A DNA stretch of 29,545 nucleotides, from contig NZ_JASLCE010000058.1 of NCBI RefSeq assembly GCF_030146175.1, positions 1 to 29,545 on the forward strand. Direction: 5' to 3'. A program made the position numbers and the translations under genes. Source of the stretch: Flavobacterium sp. GTDB lineage: Bacteria; Bacteroidota; Bacteroidia; Flavobacteriales; Flavobacteriaceae. The notes under the pieces are model-generated. The model saw only the letters and a list, made by a program, of their open reading frames with translations, made no database searches and was not told the origin of the DNA. Shown here piece after piece: positions 9,901-16,900 of the stretch (position 1 is its first letter; the number at the start of each line of letters is the position of its first letter).

Positions 9901-12692
9901 GGTCGTACTCTACGAACGTTCTCACCGTTAATGGTTGCCGAAAGCACTTGTCCTGTGGATGCTGGCGTAGTCGTTCCGTTTGCATTTACTACAACATTAA
10001 CAAAAGCATCATTGCCATCGATATCTTTATAAGGCGTCGTTGGATTTTTCCAGTGATGCCCCGTTACGGTTCCATTTGCATATAATTTGCTCTGCGGATT
10101 AAAAACACTTAGTTCAAAATCCGGATTGGGCACTTGCTGTCCTGCTTCATTGGTAATGGTTCCATTTGGATTTCCGTATTGTCCCAAAGGACTAACATCA
10201 CTCAATAAGGTTTGCTCATTAACTGTACAACTGGAATCATAAAGCGCTTCCGGCGTACACAATTGCACACACTCCTGTTTTAATAATTGCCATTCTCTGA
10301 AAAAACGATTGGCAAGACCATTGGCCTGACTCTGATCGATACCCGAATTACCGGTAATCGTTACCACAATCGGCGGTGTAAGTGTTGACGGTAAACTAAA
10401 CGTACTTACCGGAACACTGAAAAACGTACTTAACGCATTCAGAATATAATTGGATTGCGTGCCCAATGCTGCCGTACAGCTGGTACAATCCATATTACAC
10501 ATATCCAATGAAATGTTCGGAGAGAACTGATTCGGATTGATGTAACAAGGATCGTCTTTATCCTTTAACTTTTTGATATATTCCGTTGCATACGTATTGA
10601 GTTGTTCCGCATTGACTTTCAGTTCTTTTGAAAGCGCATAAGAACCCGAAGCCAGCGCCTGATTAAAATCACTTGGATTCGACTGATATGGGAAAGCACT
10701 TCCGCTACCACCCAATTTGATTTTTTCAACATTGATCTTATCGACCTGACATTGGTCTTTTAGTTTGATCACCAAATCATATACAAAAGGATAGGTTGGT
10801 AGGGTACACGTTGACGGACTGGATGGTGTGAATTGCTGCGTTTGCTTGACATTATAATCAAATTCATAAGCAACATTATCACCTCCAACAGCCAGTTGTT
10901 TCGAAACGATATAGCGGTCGTCGTTCCCCGGAAAATTACCGGTTGACTCCAGTCGGTTCTGACTTAGCAGATTATCGTTCATCATACCGTGTACTGGATT
11001 ATCGTTTGCCGCATCGGTTAATTTGTCCAGATTGTCCTTCGGATCATTGGATAATCCCGTTGCAATTGTTCTTCCCTGCGGATCGATATAACTCACCGAT
11101 ACCTGACCATTCGGATCAATCACGATGTTCTTTTTATAATGTGATACATCACCAACACTATAACCAAACAAACGGTTTAGTTCTTTATCCGTTGGAACCG
11201 TATACAAATACCGCATCTCATGTCCCGATCCTAACTGATGGTTAACCCCAACGCCTCCTTTTCGGGCAATACGCCCGGTATTATCCGGCGTGTATTCTAC
11301 CTGTGAAAAAGGATGATTTTCGGCATCCGGAACGTATTTCTGATTGATACTATTCGGAAAATCGATCAGTCCATTGGCCGAATAATATCGTGCCGCACCC
11401 GATCCCAAATCCATTTTATTGATCTGTATATTACAATTTGTCGGATCGGAACTATCATCGAAATCAAAATCCCGGAACGAATACGGCGTACCGGTTTGCG
11501 CCATATTGTAGTTTTTAAAATAACGAATACTATTCTCATTCGTCGGAGTTGGCAATACCTCAACAGCAGGTCTTCCCTGTGCATCGTATACTACTTCCCC
11601 AACAATTGCATTTTTATCGGTATTGATTTTCGTAACCGTTTGTCGGTTACGCAAGGATCCGTCGAAATAGCTGATCACTTCTTTCTTTTTCCCGTTTTCG
11701 GCATAACTAACCTGTAATTGCCAGTTTTTGCTTTTTTCGTGTTCGGATAACTCAGCGACATGAGTCCAGTCGGAAACCTTGGTTTTAGCACCCCCCGTTT
11801 CGGAACTCCATTTACCGTAATACTTCCCTTTAAAAACAGTAGGATGCAAACCAACAGCTCTAACGCGATAAATCAAATACCCTTTGGCATATAGTAAGGG
11901 GATTTCGTAGGAATTCGATTTGGTACTAATTCGGGTATTGTTTAATTCAAAATCACGATCACTAAAATTGATTGTATTTTTTGCCAGATTAGCAGTCAAA
12001 TTGGTCGCGGCATACGAATCCACCCAGGTCCATTCCAATTCATATTCGAGTGCCCCTGAAATTTTTTGCCATTCTATTTTAATCGACCCCGGAACCATTG
12101 CTCCGGTAGACGAATCCAACTGATTCGTTATGGTTGCCATCGGAATAGGTAACTGATCGGAAACCGTATAATAGCGTTTTACCTTTAGCCCTAAATCTAA
12201 AAATATATTTTCAGGGATATAATTTGACGTGGTATTGTTGACCATGTCTTTATATTCAACAGAACCCGGAATCAGGCTGATTTTGATTCCAAATCGGTTT
12301 TTAACCTGTAAAAAGTTAACGTCTGTAAACAATGTATTCACAACAGACGCACCATGCGGACTATAGGAAACCGCCAGCGTTTCTTCTCTTGGCGTAACCG
12401 ATTCGTCTATGGTACCATCCGGCATAAGTGGCGTAACCGTAAACTTTGCCTTAAATTCATACCATTGGTACGGCGCCATCGTATTGTCTACGCGTAAACG
12501 GGCATAGCAATACGGGTCTTTATTGTGCTGATTGGCCCATCCGGCTTCGGGATCCAATACCGTAGCCAGCTGTGTAAAGCCGTTTAGTTGAATCGGAGCC
12601 AAAGGATAGTCCTTTTCCTCAACCTGTGCCGTAGCAAAAATGGAGAAAAAGAGGGTAATACTAATCAATAACCTGCCTAATACTGTATTCAT
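996..12692 (-). CDS. Giant RHS-repeat polymorphic toxin with C-terminal YwqJ-like deaminase domain
   Basis: A 3898-residue secreted protein with an N-terminal signal peptide (ending near FATAQ, residue 23). A fibronectin-III-like segment (about 200-310) and a conserved Bacteroidota stretch with GRIARKGGVG and RTIATGL motifs follow. YD repeats such as YDDLGRIIASQ and YEYDADNRIV run from about 1740 to 2440. Four jelly-roll-like repeats (about 2551-3239) and Ca-binding DxDGDG repeats (about 3417-3493) come next, then the RHS core (YRYGFQGQE near 3579; DPRVGRFFATDPL near 3609). The tip after about 3650 ends in a deaminase-fold domain: C3841-S-E3843-C3844 and P-C3882-K-N-C3885 match the zinc-binding CxE and PCxxC motifs of YwqJ-like nucleic-acid/nucleotide deaminases. 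The family logic is a hollow RHS shell enclosing the toxin. How it is secreted and processed is not shown. It starts five bases after the 230-residue gene stop. Confidence 0.9.
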   Translation of the reverse strand: MNTVLGRLLISITLFFSIFATAQVEEKDYPLAPIQLNGFTQLATVLDPEAGWANQHNKDPYCYARLRVDNTMAPYQWYEFKAKFTVTPLMPDGTIDESVTPREETLAVSYSPHGASVVNTLFTDVNFLQVKNRFGIKISLIPGSVEYKDMVNNTTSNYIPENIFLDLGLKVKRYYTVSDQLPIPMATITNQLDSSTGAMVPGSIKIEWQKISGALEYELEWTWVDSYAATNLTANLAKNTINFSDRDFELNNTRISTKSNSYEIPLLYAKGYLIYRVRAVGLHPTVFKGKYYGKWSSETGGAKTKVSDWTHVAELSEHEKSKNWQLQVSYAENGKKKEVISYFDGSLRNRQTVTKINTDKNAIVGEVVYDAQGRPAVEVLPTPTNENSIRYFKNYNMAQTGTPYSFRDFDFDDSSDPTNCNIQINKMDLGSGAARYYSANGLIDFPNSINQKYVPDAENHPFSQVEYTPDNTGRIARKGGVGVNHQLGSGHEMRYLYTVPTDKELNRLFGYSVGDVSHYKKNIVIDPNGQVSVSYIDPQGRTIATGLSNDPKDNLDKLTDAANDNPVHGMMNDNLLSQNRLESTGNFPGNDDRYIVSKQLAVGGDNVAYEFDYNVKQTQQFTPSSPSTCTLPTYPFVYDLVIKLKDQCQVDKINVEKIKLGGSGSAFPYQSNPSDFNQALASGSYALSKELKVNAEQLNTYATEYIKKLKDKDDPCYINPNQFSPNISLDMCNMDCTSCTAALGTQSNYILNALSTFFSVPVSTFSLPSTLTPPIVVTITGNSGIDQSQANGLANRFFREWQLLKQECVQLCTPEALYDSSCTVNEQTLLSDVSPLGQYGNPNGTITNEAGQQVPNPDFELSVFNPQSKLYANGTVTGHHWKNPTTPYKDIDGNDAFVNVVVNANGTTTPASTGQVLSATINGENVRRVRPQQLVNYNDFVEAFGPGWAKSLIAYHPEYNYLVYNKEICNLTKSNGTTSLNSDAYDSYLQSVTTFNDAVSKGLIGSTLAANSGIYTLDPYFQQLPANFESAALYGYRIGIMQEAINSDYMVHDDPATVVKLYEAALQMVYCNPLVQCTPPTSISALTQDQKDQFWKTYRSLYLGLKSKIKHVFSNIYAIEKGTYNGCIGGVLNYSVTNVLTDNFSQKTSLFNYINSIAVTSLCGSTSGILYKEKAKRFIPVDFGYDSGMDPLTALNQLQAQNDYEYYAQTGNCPLLFDFDYFLNGFFKDAAFSSVNITAMSSRPFTGQYVTPDLIKALGSTTVPLNSLNISTATASNTLTINFSASPSQPFCGTTVKVESSTYTWANYNTTWKITKIKQFYYDQIASVPENKVFAYRAVAEILVNGATKEVVLYGTTCAAIGACSTDHNNQVGQVLDPNDAASESGHNCSVRNKFRQAFVTFINALKQSGELQSTTPVSLENIPSYKNSYLATFFNEPTNSPIQTTWISGQYGYGMSRGGETIFSLDQTVNLSTVSGLFPFSNVTIVGNGSIDIFTFHYPTTSGSIGKITARAKPNLNYIDRDCTVCIPQTVTPVACDAKKADFLDFILHGGPNNGPRITGYTIEVGEFDNFCTSNLQYLVDSYIYYCNQLAVTSSYDYNFRTIAEFGNTYLHYGYNVDEVHNIFRVIDAYKAYYTINANNPDRLNWNNWVNTDYRAANPGICPPVTMSVVSPNVPVDTDGTCTHLIKNLNETYQQEAYENYLESLRKKFIKEYITKAMATVQEKFDMNYFDKEYQYTLYYYDQAGNLTQTVAPEGVKRFTPSEINSKNASINTYRNSFDPLTPAPENTALQPQHTFKTQYRYNTLNQLVWQKTPDGGETRFAYDDLGRIIASQNEKQYNLYNTVRGFSYTEYDNLGRIIEAGQIFVGAQPDQYGSAYFISDEGRLIRSFLNNSVVTNQTANRFDGIGFSKMEAVRTVYGEDPMLEMYPDEKRASDFFYSNYNPQTSRNRVTGIFYYDEFSPDGELDYQNAILYNYDIHGNVKEMVTYIVALKDYSCDPNVIADTNLALKNDCELHIKRVIYDYDLISGNVNTVTHQPNKTDQFIHKYEYDADNRIVNVKTSPDGIVWENDANYQYYAHGPLARVELGDKKVQGIDYAYTLQGWLKAVNGENLTTPENDMGQDGMAARLNTNKDAFGYSLNYFDGDYKAITTDDTGDENFKPLMFSRNGNLAANTRNLFNGNIKQMTTAIRTNREALLDVQKNSYTYDQLNRITGMTSAAIKPDALGVADVNNESYSSSYTYDRNGNLKTLLRTAPDQNGAFRKMDELVYHYLPGDNKLRLVEDKAGFSGLATNELGDQIQQLATLGIVYNINNLNTHNYIYDQIGQLVEDKTEGLKIDWRADGKVKRIEKFKNNAQTIIYFEYDGLGNRISKSVYDGSFGDPVTNSDYYSRDAQGNVLAVYKDVQISNRNGYNRNYSIKEHHIFGSSRLGLEDKLVGLYKYKKPEIGGGPLGMTAQASAMAATTSIPSVPLSVSDLKIYSLRVTPTTNATWNEPYLYGVNPNFNEFNFKTKFKVDQTTTPAPSTLIGQVEVMGQGTYIDDNKTIVRPPLNVMPNLNIEADGTITRTLAGDSWGDVGGSSPYLLTGDGYVERTVKGTLASNDYVMLGLSYSDPNINFNTINYSLYTAAGGILYAYENGLRYTLPIGGDVYAVGDKLRVERKEGKIKYFRNETLVREITESQPGQPMLVDFAMYRGQTKIYDLKVVKYNKSTTIIKNPEIVNAQNIAINSNGTIVRTLDGPNTWTAGGATPNLVTGNGYVERTIKGTMTENGYILLGLSYNDTNVHYSTINYALYTTQNLLLAYENGTEIALPTGSNSYTIGDVLRVERLNGKIRYFKNSILLREVAEANPGQPMLGDFSIYKYQGKIYDLKIVKYNGTPYIDANETITKPQLYNTQNITVDAAGKITKTSAPTWDAIGATANILTGNGYVERTIGGTLDSNYNVFLGLSYTDTPGATGSGSVNTIKYAIYSYNDGRLLGYKDGTNNPFTGYYPSGADRYAIGDVVRIERMNGKIRFYKNGMILHTYTEDGPDAGKPMVADFLMCFQNTSIYNLKVVNYDAVPLQENQYAITKPPLTASQNINVDANGKITKTIPLAWDTGGETAKMLVANGYVERTIGGTLESNYRVMLGLSYQPSTNVANYININYGLLSYSDGKLRAYENGNLQQLSASFPAETIMFKVGDVFRVERLNGKIKFYNNGILLHTLNEPAANAGQPMLVGFTMGDMDSVIYNLKVVNYVMPQQIKEGDVKTGLKFYVDYANNKFSPKVLLAKEVFLNGTNSRKEYKVLNLPNAIITPQEMTEKGMEIDYSGQITQLLGSDTSLTGTLTLNGTPYPFTVSPVVSSGAYIQERPYSKLEPGAYDICGVNYNFGSPVNALTREFDFNNNVGAGLNNPPVSTFGNITMTVTPGTVRVLGPCLMDTDGDGLYDIYEDVNNDNNLANDDTDGDGIPNYLDLDDDGDGYATWEAIEGADPNGDHNPSDAIDTDGDGIPDYLDKTNGNYPHNGLIAYKKYVNLTGDKRYELSNHLSNVLVVINDKKIPEFEKEDTPSSGLVAFNADVLSYSDYYPFGMLQEARHGSKANYRYGFQGQEMDNEIKGEGNSLNYTFRMHDPRVGRFFATDPLVNKYPWYSPYQFAGNKVIQHVELEGLEEGIRLPVDGSMNLEALATDQSTEGKILRATLNGVHNLLSPSWWGGQAKHLVVQTWKWNGGSGPQGREEATQELIKSSEYITKIIQERDIEKITQFTVEFAGASIILKRAFKAPLLNKSSQLAREAVYNYAKEVVSERSVRNLPRSLSVVYDKVTKKYYYGESKGIKPGEKLTPELKKIMPDESKEIWAVENCSECHALNNAFKDGAKTQNLEIHTVKLDKPSKGGSVTDFPPCKNCEITTKNINNTTNK
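1000..1335 (-). other. YwqJ-like deaminase toxin domain of the RHS protein
   Basis: The final ~110 residues carry ENCSECHALNNAF with C3841 and E3843 (about 1164-1172), then PPCKNC with C3882 and C3885 (1038-1049). In deaminase-fold toxins, the Glu activates the zinc-bound water and the three Cys (or His/Cys/Cys) hold the zinc. The arrangement matches the YwqJ family described among polymorphic-toxin deaminases. The target nucleic acid or nucleotide cannot be read from the sequence. Confidence 0.8.
2213..2442 (-). repeat. Thrombospondin type 3-like calcium-binding repeats in the RHS protein
   Basis: Residues about 3417-3493 hold three DTDGDG motifs (DTDGDGLYD, DTDGDGIPNYLD, DTDGDGIPDYLD) plus DDDGDGY. 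These are Asp-rich calcium-binding loops of the thrombospondin type 3 kind, common as rigid linkers in secreted Bacteroidota proteins. They connect the jelly-roll block to the RHS core. Confidence 0.85.
2975..5040 (-). repeat. Four tandem ~170-residue jelly-roll-like repeats inside the RHS protein
   Basis: Four units share the order NGYVERTIxGT, LGLSY, (I/T)xYxLY, YENG, GDxxRVERxxGKIxxxxN and a closing YxLKVVxY. VERT-containing motifs fall near 3350, 3905, 4415 and 4920, so units are about 505-555 bases long. Similarity persists at DNA level: a 21-base stretch beginning gttcgctctacataacc is shared near 3347 and 3896. The pattern resembles lectin/SPRY-like jelly-roll domains seen in secreted bacterial proteins. 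Sugar or surface binding is an inference. Confidence 0.75.
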
Positions 12693-12697
12693 ATTAT

Positions 12698-13390
12698 TTA
12701 TAATGTTATAGCCTTATAATTTTTTAATTTACCGGTAACGATAAACTTTTTGTCTTTAATCGTGAAAAAATCCTGTTGTTTGATGTCAGGGCATTTCGGA
12801 TGCTTACCGTAGCGTACTTCCAGTTTCGGATTTTTGATTTTTGTCTTCTTATTCTTGACTGTAAAATCTTTTTCGCCAACAAAATAAAACTCCTGTTTCG
12901 CCAGACTGTAATCCGCTTTATTGATATAGATGATCAATCGGTCCATAGCCACCTGAGAATACTTTCCTGATTTTAGCTCACAGATATAATAGGTTTTATC
13001 CTGCTTTAAGGAGTAGTCCGGAAACAATTTCAGAAACGATTGCAAGGCAATGGGCGAATTGTTGTTTTCCACTTTACCGATTTGCAGTATTTTCTCCTGA
13101 TGGTTGATCATAATATTATTCGCTCCGAAACTGGCAAACTCATTATCTTTAATCTGCTGGTAGTTGATCGTATTATTTTTATAGATCGTTCCGGTATAGG
13201 TCTCAATCGGTTTGGTAGCTGTTGCCGTGCTATAAAAATTATAGATGGACTGATAACAATAACTTTTTTCGGATTTATATTTTTTTTCAACCTTATCAAA
13301 CAGTTCTTCCACTGCTTTTTTTCCCTGCGAAAAAGAAGGAAGTGCTATAACGAACAGTAAATAGAATAGTAGCGTCTTTTTCATGAGCAT
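12698..13390 (-). CDS. Secreted LolA-like hypothetical protein of the RHS operon
   Basis: A 230-residue protein with a clear signal peptide (Lys-Lys, a hydrophobic core, then cleavage near SFSQ-GKK). The mature part begins with ELFDKVEKKYKSEKSY and continues as alternating beta-strand-like segments ending in a Lys-rich tail. This resembles the periplasmic LolA-like proteins often found beside giant RHS genes in flavobacteria, but the match is by pattern and is not certain. The ATG (13388-13390) follows the preceding stop codon directly; a second ATG two codons in (MLM) is an equally possible start. It may help move or fold the giant secreted proteins, by context only. Confidence 0.65.
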   Translation of the reverse strand: MLMKKTLLFYLLFVIALPSFSQGKKAVEELFDKVEKKYKSEKSYCYQSIYNFYSTATATKPIETYTGTIYKNNTINYQQIKDNEFASFGANNIMINHQEKILQIGKVENNNSPIALQSFLKLFPDYSLKQDKTYYICELKSGKYSQVAMDRLIIYINKADYSLAKQEFYFVGEKDFTVKNKKTKIKNPKLEVRYGKHPKCPDIKQQDFFTIKDKKFIVTGKLKNYKAITL

Positions 13391-13948
13391 TTAATTTTGT
13401 TTAATACTGTTACTTCTTGTTTCCTGTATGGTAAACACTCCTTTTTCGGTTTCTTTTTTAACCCGGATTAAACCGCCTTCCAGATCGTATTCGTAAAAGG
13501 TGGCGTAATTGTTTTCATCCAGTTCGGCCATCAAACGTTGGGTTTGTTCATCGTAAACAAAACTTTTCATCGATCCGTTATACGGGTGAAAACGGATGTC
13601 ATCGAAATAACATTCGGTAGCAGTATCCGAGCAAACCAGTTCTATTTCGAGTCTCGGAACGGTCGCGGGTTCAAGAAAAACGATATCCACCTCACCGGCA
13701 ATAAGCTGCCAGCCATCGATGATTTCGCCAACCGGATGTAGGGTTGCCATCAACGGCGCCGACGTATTGGTCAGACTTATTTTAATCGATCCTGTATAGG
13801 TCAATTGTTGCGTGGGATGAATTTCTTTGATCCATCCACTTACCACATATTTACCCGGAGTGGGTTGAAATGAATTCGTAAAGTCGGAATACTGTGCATT
13901 TAATTTTACACTTATCAATAGCACAAAGAATAGAATATATCGTATCAT
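13391..13948 (-). CDS. Secreted RHS-associated protein with conserved C-terminal module
   Basis: A 185-residue protein with a signal peptide (cleavage near LNAQ-YSD). Residues about 30-125 look like a beta-sandwich or carbohydrate-binding-type domain (GKYVVSGWIKE, then YFDDIRFHP). The last ~55 residues carry FVYDEQTQRLMAELDENN and YEYDLEGGLIRVKKETE, a module I know from C-terminal parts of giant Bacteroidota proteins next to RHS genes. It contains a YD-like motif, so it could be a small partner for the shell. It begins 11 bases after the 2031-residue gene and abuts the next gene. It may be the separated C-terminal end of an ancestrally longer upstream protein (inference). Confidence 0.7.
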   Translation of the reverse strand: MIRYILFFVLLISVKLNAQYSDFTNSFQPTPGKYVVSGWIKEIHPTQQLTYTGSIKISLTNTSAPLMATLHPVGEIIDGWQLIAGEVDIVFLEPATVPRLEIELVCSDTATECYFDDIRFHPYNGSMKSFVYDEQTQRLMAELDENNYATFYEYDLEGGLIRVKKETEKGVFTIQETRSNSIKQN

Positions 13949-13959
13949 CTGAATGTAAT

Positions 13960-16900
13960 TTAAAAGTTAGTGCAAGTATCTGCTGCTATAGTATAATAAT
14001 ATAAATTTCCACTATTATGACAGTGAAGACGTACACAACAAGTCGTATTCCCCATACTCACCGTTAACTCTTTATAGCTTCCTAATGAGTTCGATGGAGG
14101 TTGCTGACCAATCTGAGGTGGTCCACTAGGGAATGATCCCGACACGCAGATATATACTATTCGATTGTTATTCGGATCTACTGTAATATTAGTAATGTCT
14201 ATCGGATCGGAATTAGGACCTATATAACTGGCTATTATATCGGTAGCTGTAATAGCTGCCGGGAATGTTAGCTTTACTCTTTTTGTGTTTTCTCCTAAAC
14301 AACTTCCTTCTGATCCTACTATTTCAAATGTATAGGCACAATTTGCCGGATCCGTACTAGGCGGCGGCGGACAAGTCTCCTGGCGAACAGAAGCCGGAGC
14401 GGTAATCATTTCCCGTACTAATTTAACCGACTGACCCGTGGCTACTTTGATACTTCTCTTTCCGGTGTGCGAATGATTTGTCGAATAGTTTGTATTAGTC
14501 CCATTAAAACTAAAATGCGGTGGATTTATACTACTTGTTCGGCGTGTTTCTTCGAAACCATCAAACCCCATTTCCGAATATTTTGAATTCGAAGCCACTG
14601 CCATTGGCAACGTATAATTATAGCCATATTGCGCGGCGCTATATCGTTTTAAAGCATCTTTATTTTCCAGTTCGGTTCCATACGGGCTATATAAGGTGAT
14701 ACTACTCGCACTTTTCCAATTGGTCGTATTGGCCGTCCATACACCATTGGCAAGTATATAAAAAGGTACAAACTTCGCAAAGAAACCTTCATTTCTTGGA
14801 TTGTTTACCGAAGTCGTTGCGGCATTTCTACTCGTTAAATAGGCATACGATTCCTGAGCTCTCCAATCGCCTTTGATGTTCCATAGGTACGGATTTACCC
14901 GTACCGCATAAGGGTATTTCGGGTTCCCTTGCCCATCAACAGCGCCACTTGTCGCAGGATCCGGATAATATGGTAAATTATGTTCCGATTGTGGTTTCCA
15001 GTAATCGTTATACACCACGGCACTGGCATTTAGTATTCTCGGGTTCGTACCTGACGCGCCATCATACTGTAAAACACTCTGATCCAGAAATCCGATCTGA
15101 TTCCCAGCATCTGTAATCGTAATCGGATTCTTCATCAATGTAATAGAAGCCATCGAAGCCGCCTGTAAATTTCGATATCCGGAACGCATAATTTTAAACG
15201 GAATACCGTTATAGGCCGAACATTTGTTAAAGTAATTCCCATCTTTATCCATTAAAAGAATTCCGGTACTACCATTATTAGAAGCAAAACCAACCACCCA
15301 AAGTCGGTTGACAAATAGTGGTGTTGATGGAACTGCGGCCAGTGCCTGCATTTCTCCTTCAACAGGCTCTAATGTTGTGGCGTTTTTAAGATATAACTCA
15401 TCACCCAAATGGAAATATTGGTTTACATCATATCCTAAACCAAGCCAGAAATACGGTTTGTCTGTTGGTGCACTTGAACCTCCTACAACAGTAGCCGTCA
15501 AATTCGGATGAATTTTTAATTGCCCTTCAATACCAATATTGGTACTGGCCAATCCCATACCGTCGTATTTCCAGTAGGCCGGATAGGTAAAGGCATAGTA
15601 TTGGTCGTTATATTCATTTGTGGTTTGCGTCAGGATCACCTCACCGGAACTCGCATCCCACGCCAGGTTTTTGGTTGAAACACTTGATCCCAGATCATAG
15701 GCAATTTTCTCCACCAGTATTCCGGTTTTATGAACGTGTTTTGTGGTGACAGCCGTTCGCAATAAATTTTCATTATACGAATATTTAGGAAGTATTGTCG
15801 GCACAAATCCCGGGAACAATGTGAATAAAAAGGCTCCGAGATTTCCGTCGAAACCAGCTAATTCCGATTCGGAACGGCTTTCGTTAAAATCATTGATCAT
15901 GTCATAATCCACGCCGAGTAATTGTTTTCTTACCTCTCCATTTTTATTAATGGTCTGTAGGTTATTATCCAGATTACCGTTTGCATCGACATTATATTTA
16001 TAAACAACTTTCGAAATCGGTTGATTGTTTCCTTCGGCATATACCTCCTGCGATTTTACTTTACCATTCATATCGTTGGTTTCGACCGAATAACCCTGTG
16101 ACATCGTTAAGTGGCTGCGCATCATAAAGCTGACCAATTGCGTAACAAAGCCCATAAGTTGATTCGGACTCGGTATATCACTTTTTACATCCGGATCGGT
16201 AAAATCAACTTTTGTAGGGAAATCATACGAGGTATAATGTCGGGTGACTACTTTTCCGGTGGCATGTCTTTTAACCTCTTTATTGCCCTCTTCTCGCGGC
16301 AGGTTTTGTACCGTTACCTTCGAATAAGTTACCCGTGGTGCCGGGAAGAAGTTTTCCCCGAACGGTTTTTCCACATAATTATTTTCTCTTGGTGCCGATA
16401 TGTTTTGCGCATAGCTACCACTTTTAGGATATAATGGTTCTAAAAGGGCATTTTCGGCACTTCCGTTTGGCTCGTATGTCGCTATTCCACTTGATTTTTT
16501 ATTATTCCCTTTACTATCACCATCATCATCATACGAATACGTCTGACCATATTCCATACTGGATAAGTCGGTTCCACCGGATGGATTACTACTTAGCATC
16601 GATCCCCATTCGTCGCTCAAACGGATGGATTTCACCCGAAGACCGCCACCCAGTTTTCTTCCCTTACTGTTTTCAAGTCGGATCCAGGATTTATCGGTTT
16701 TAAAAATTCGGGCACAACCTTTTCTTTCCAATTCCTTGTTCGGTCCATCGAAAATTTTGCTAATGGATTCAATACTACCCAACAGGTCGTTTACGATAGA
16801 AACAAAATTGGTATTACTATTATCGCCACCGATACTGTATACAATTCGGTTTAAATAGGTTCTACCAAAACCCCAACCGGTTTTAGCAATTGGATTTACA

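Noticed and set aside
10943..11717. Plus-strand open frames within the RHS gene
   Set aside because: They lie antisense to continuous, well-conserved RHS protein sequence and have no recognisable features.
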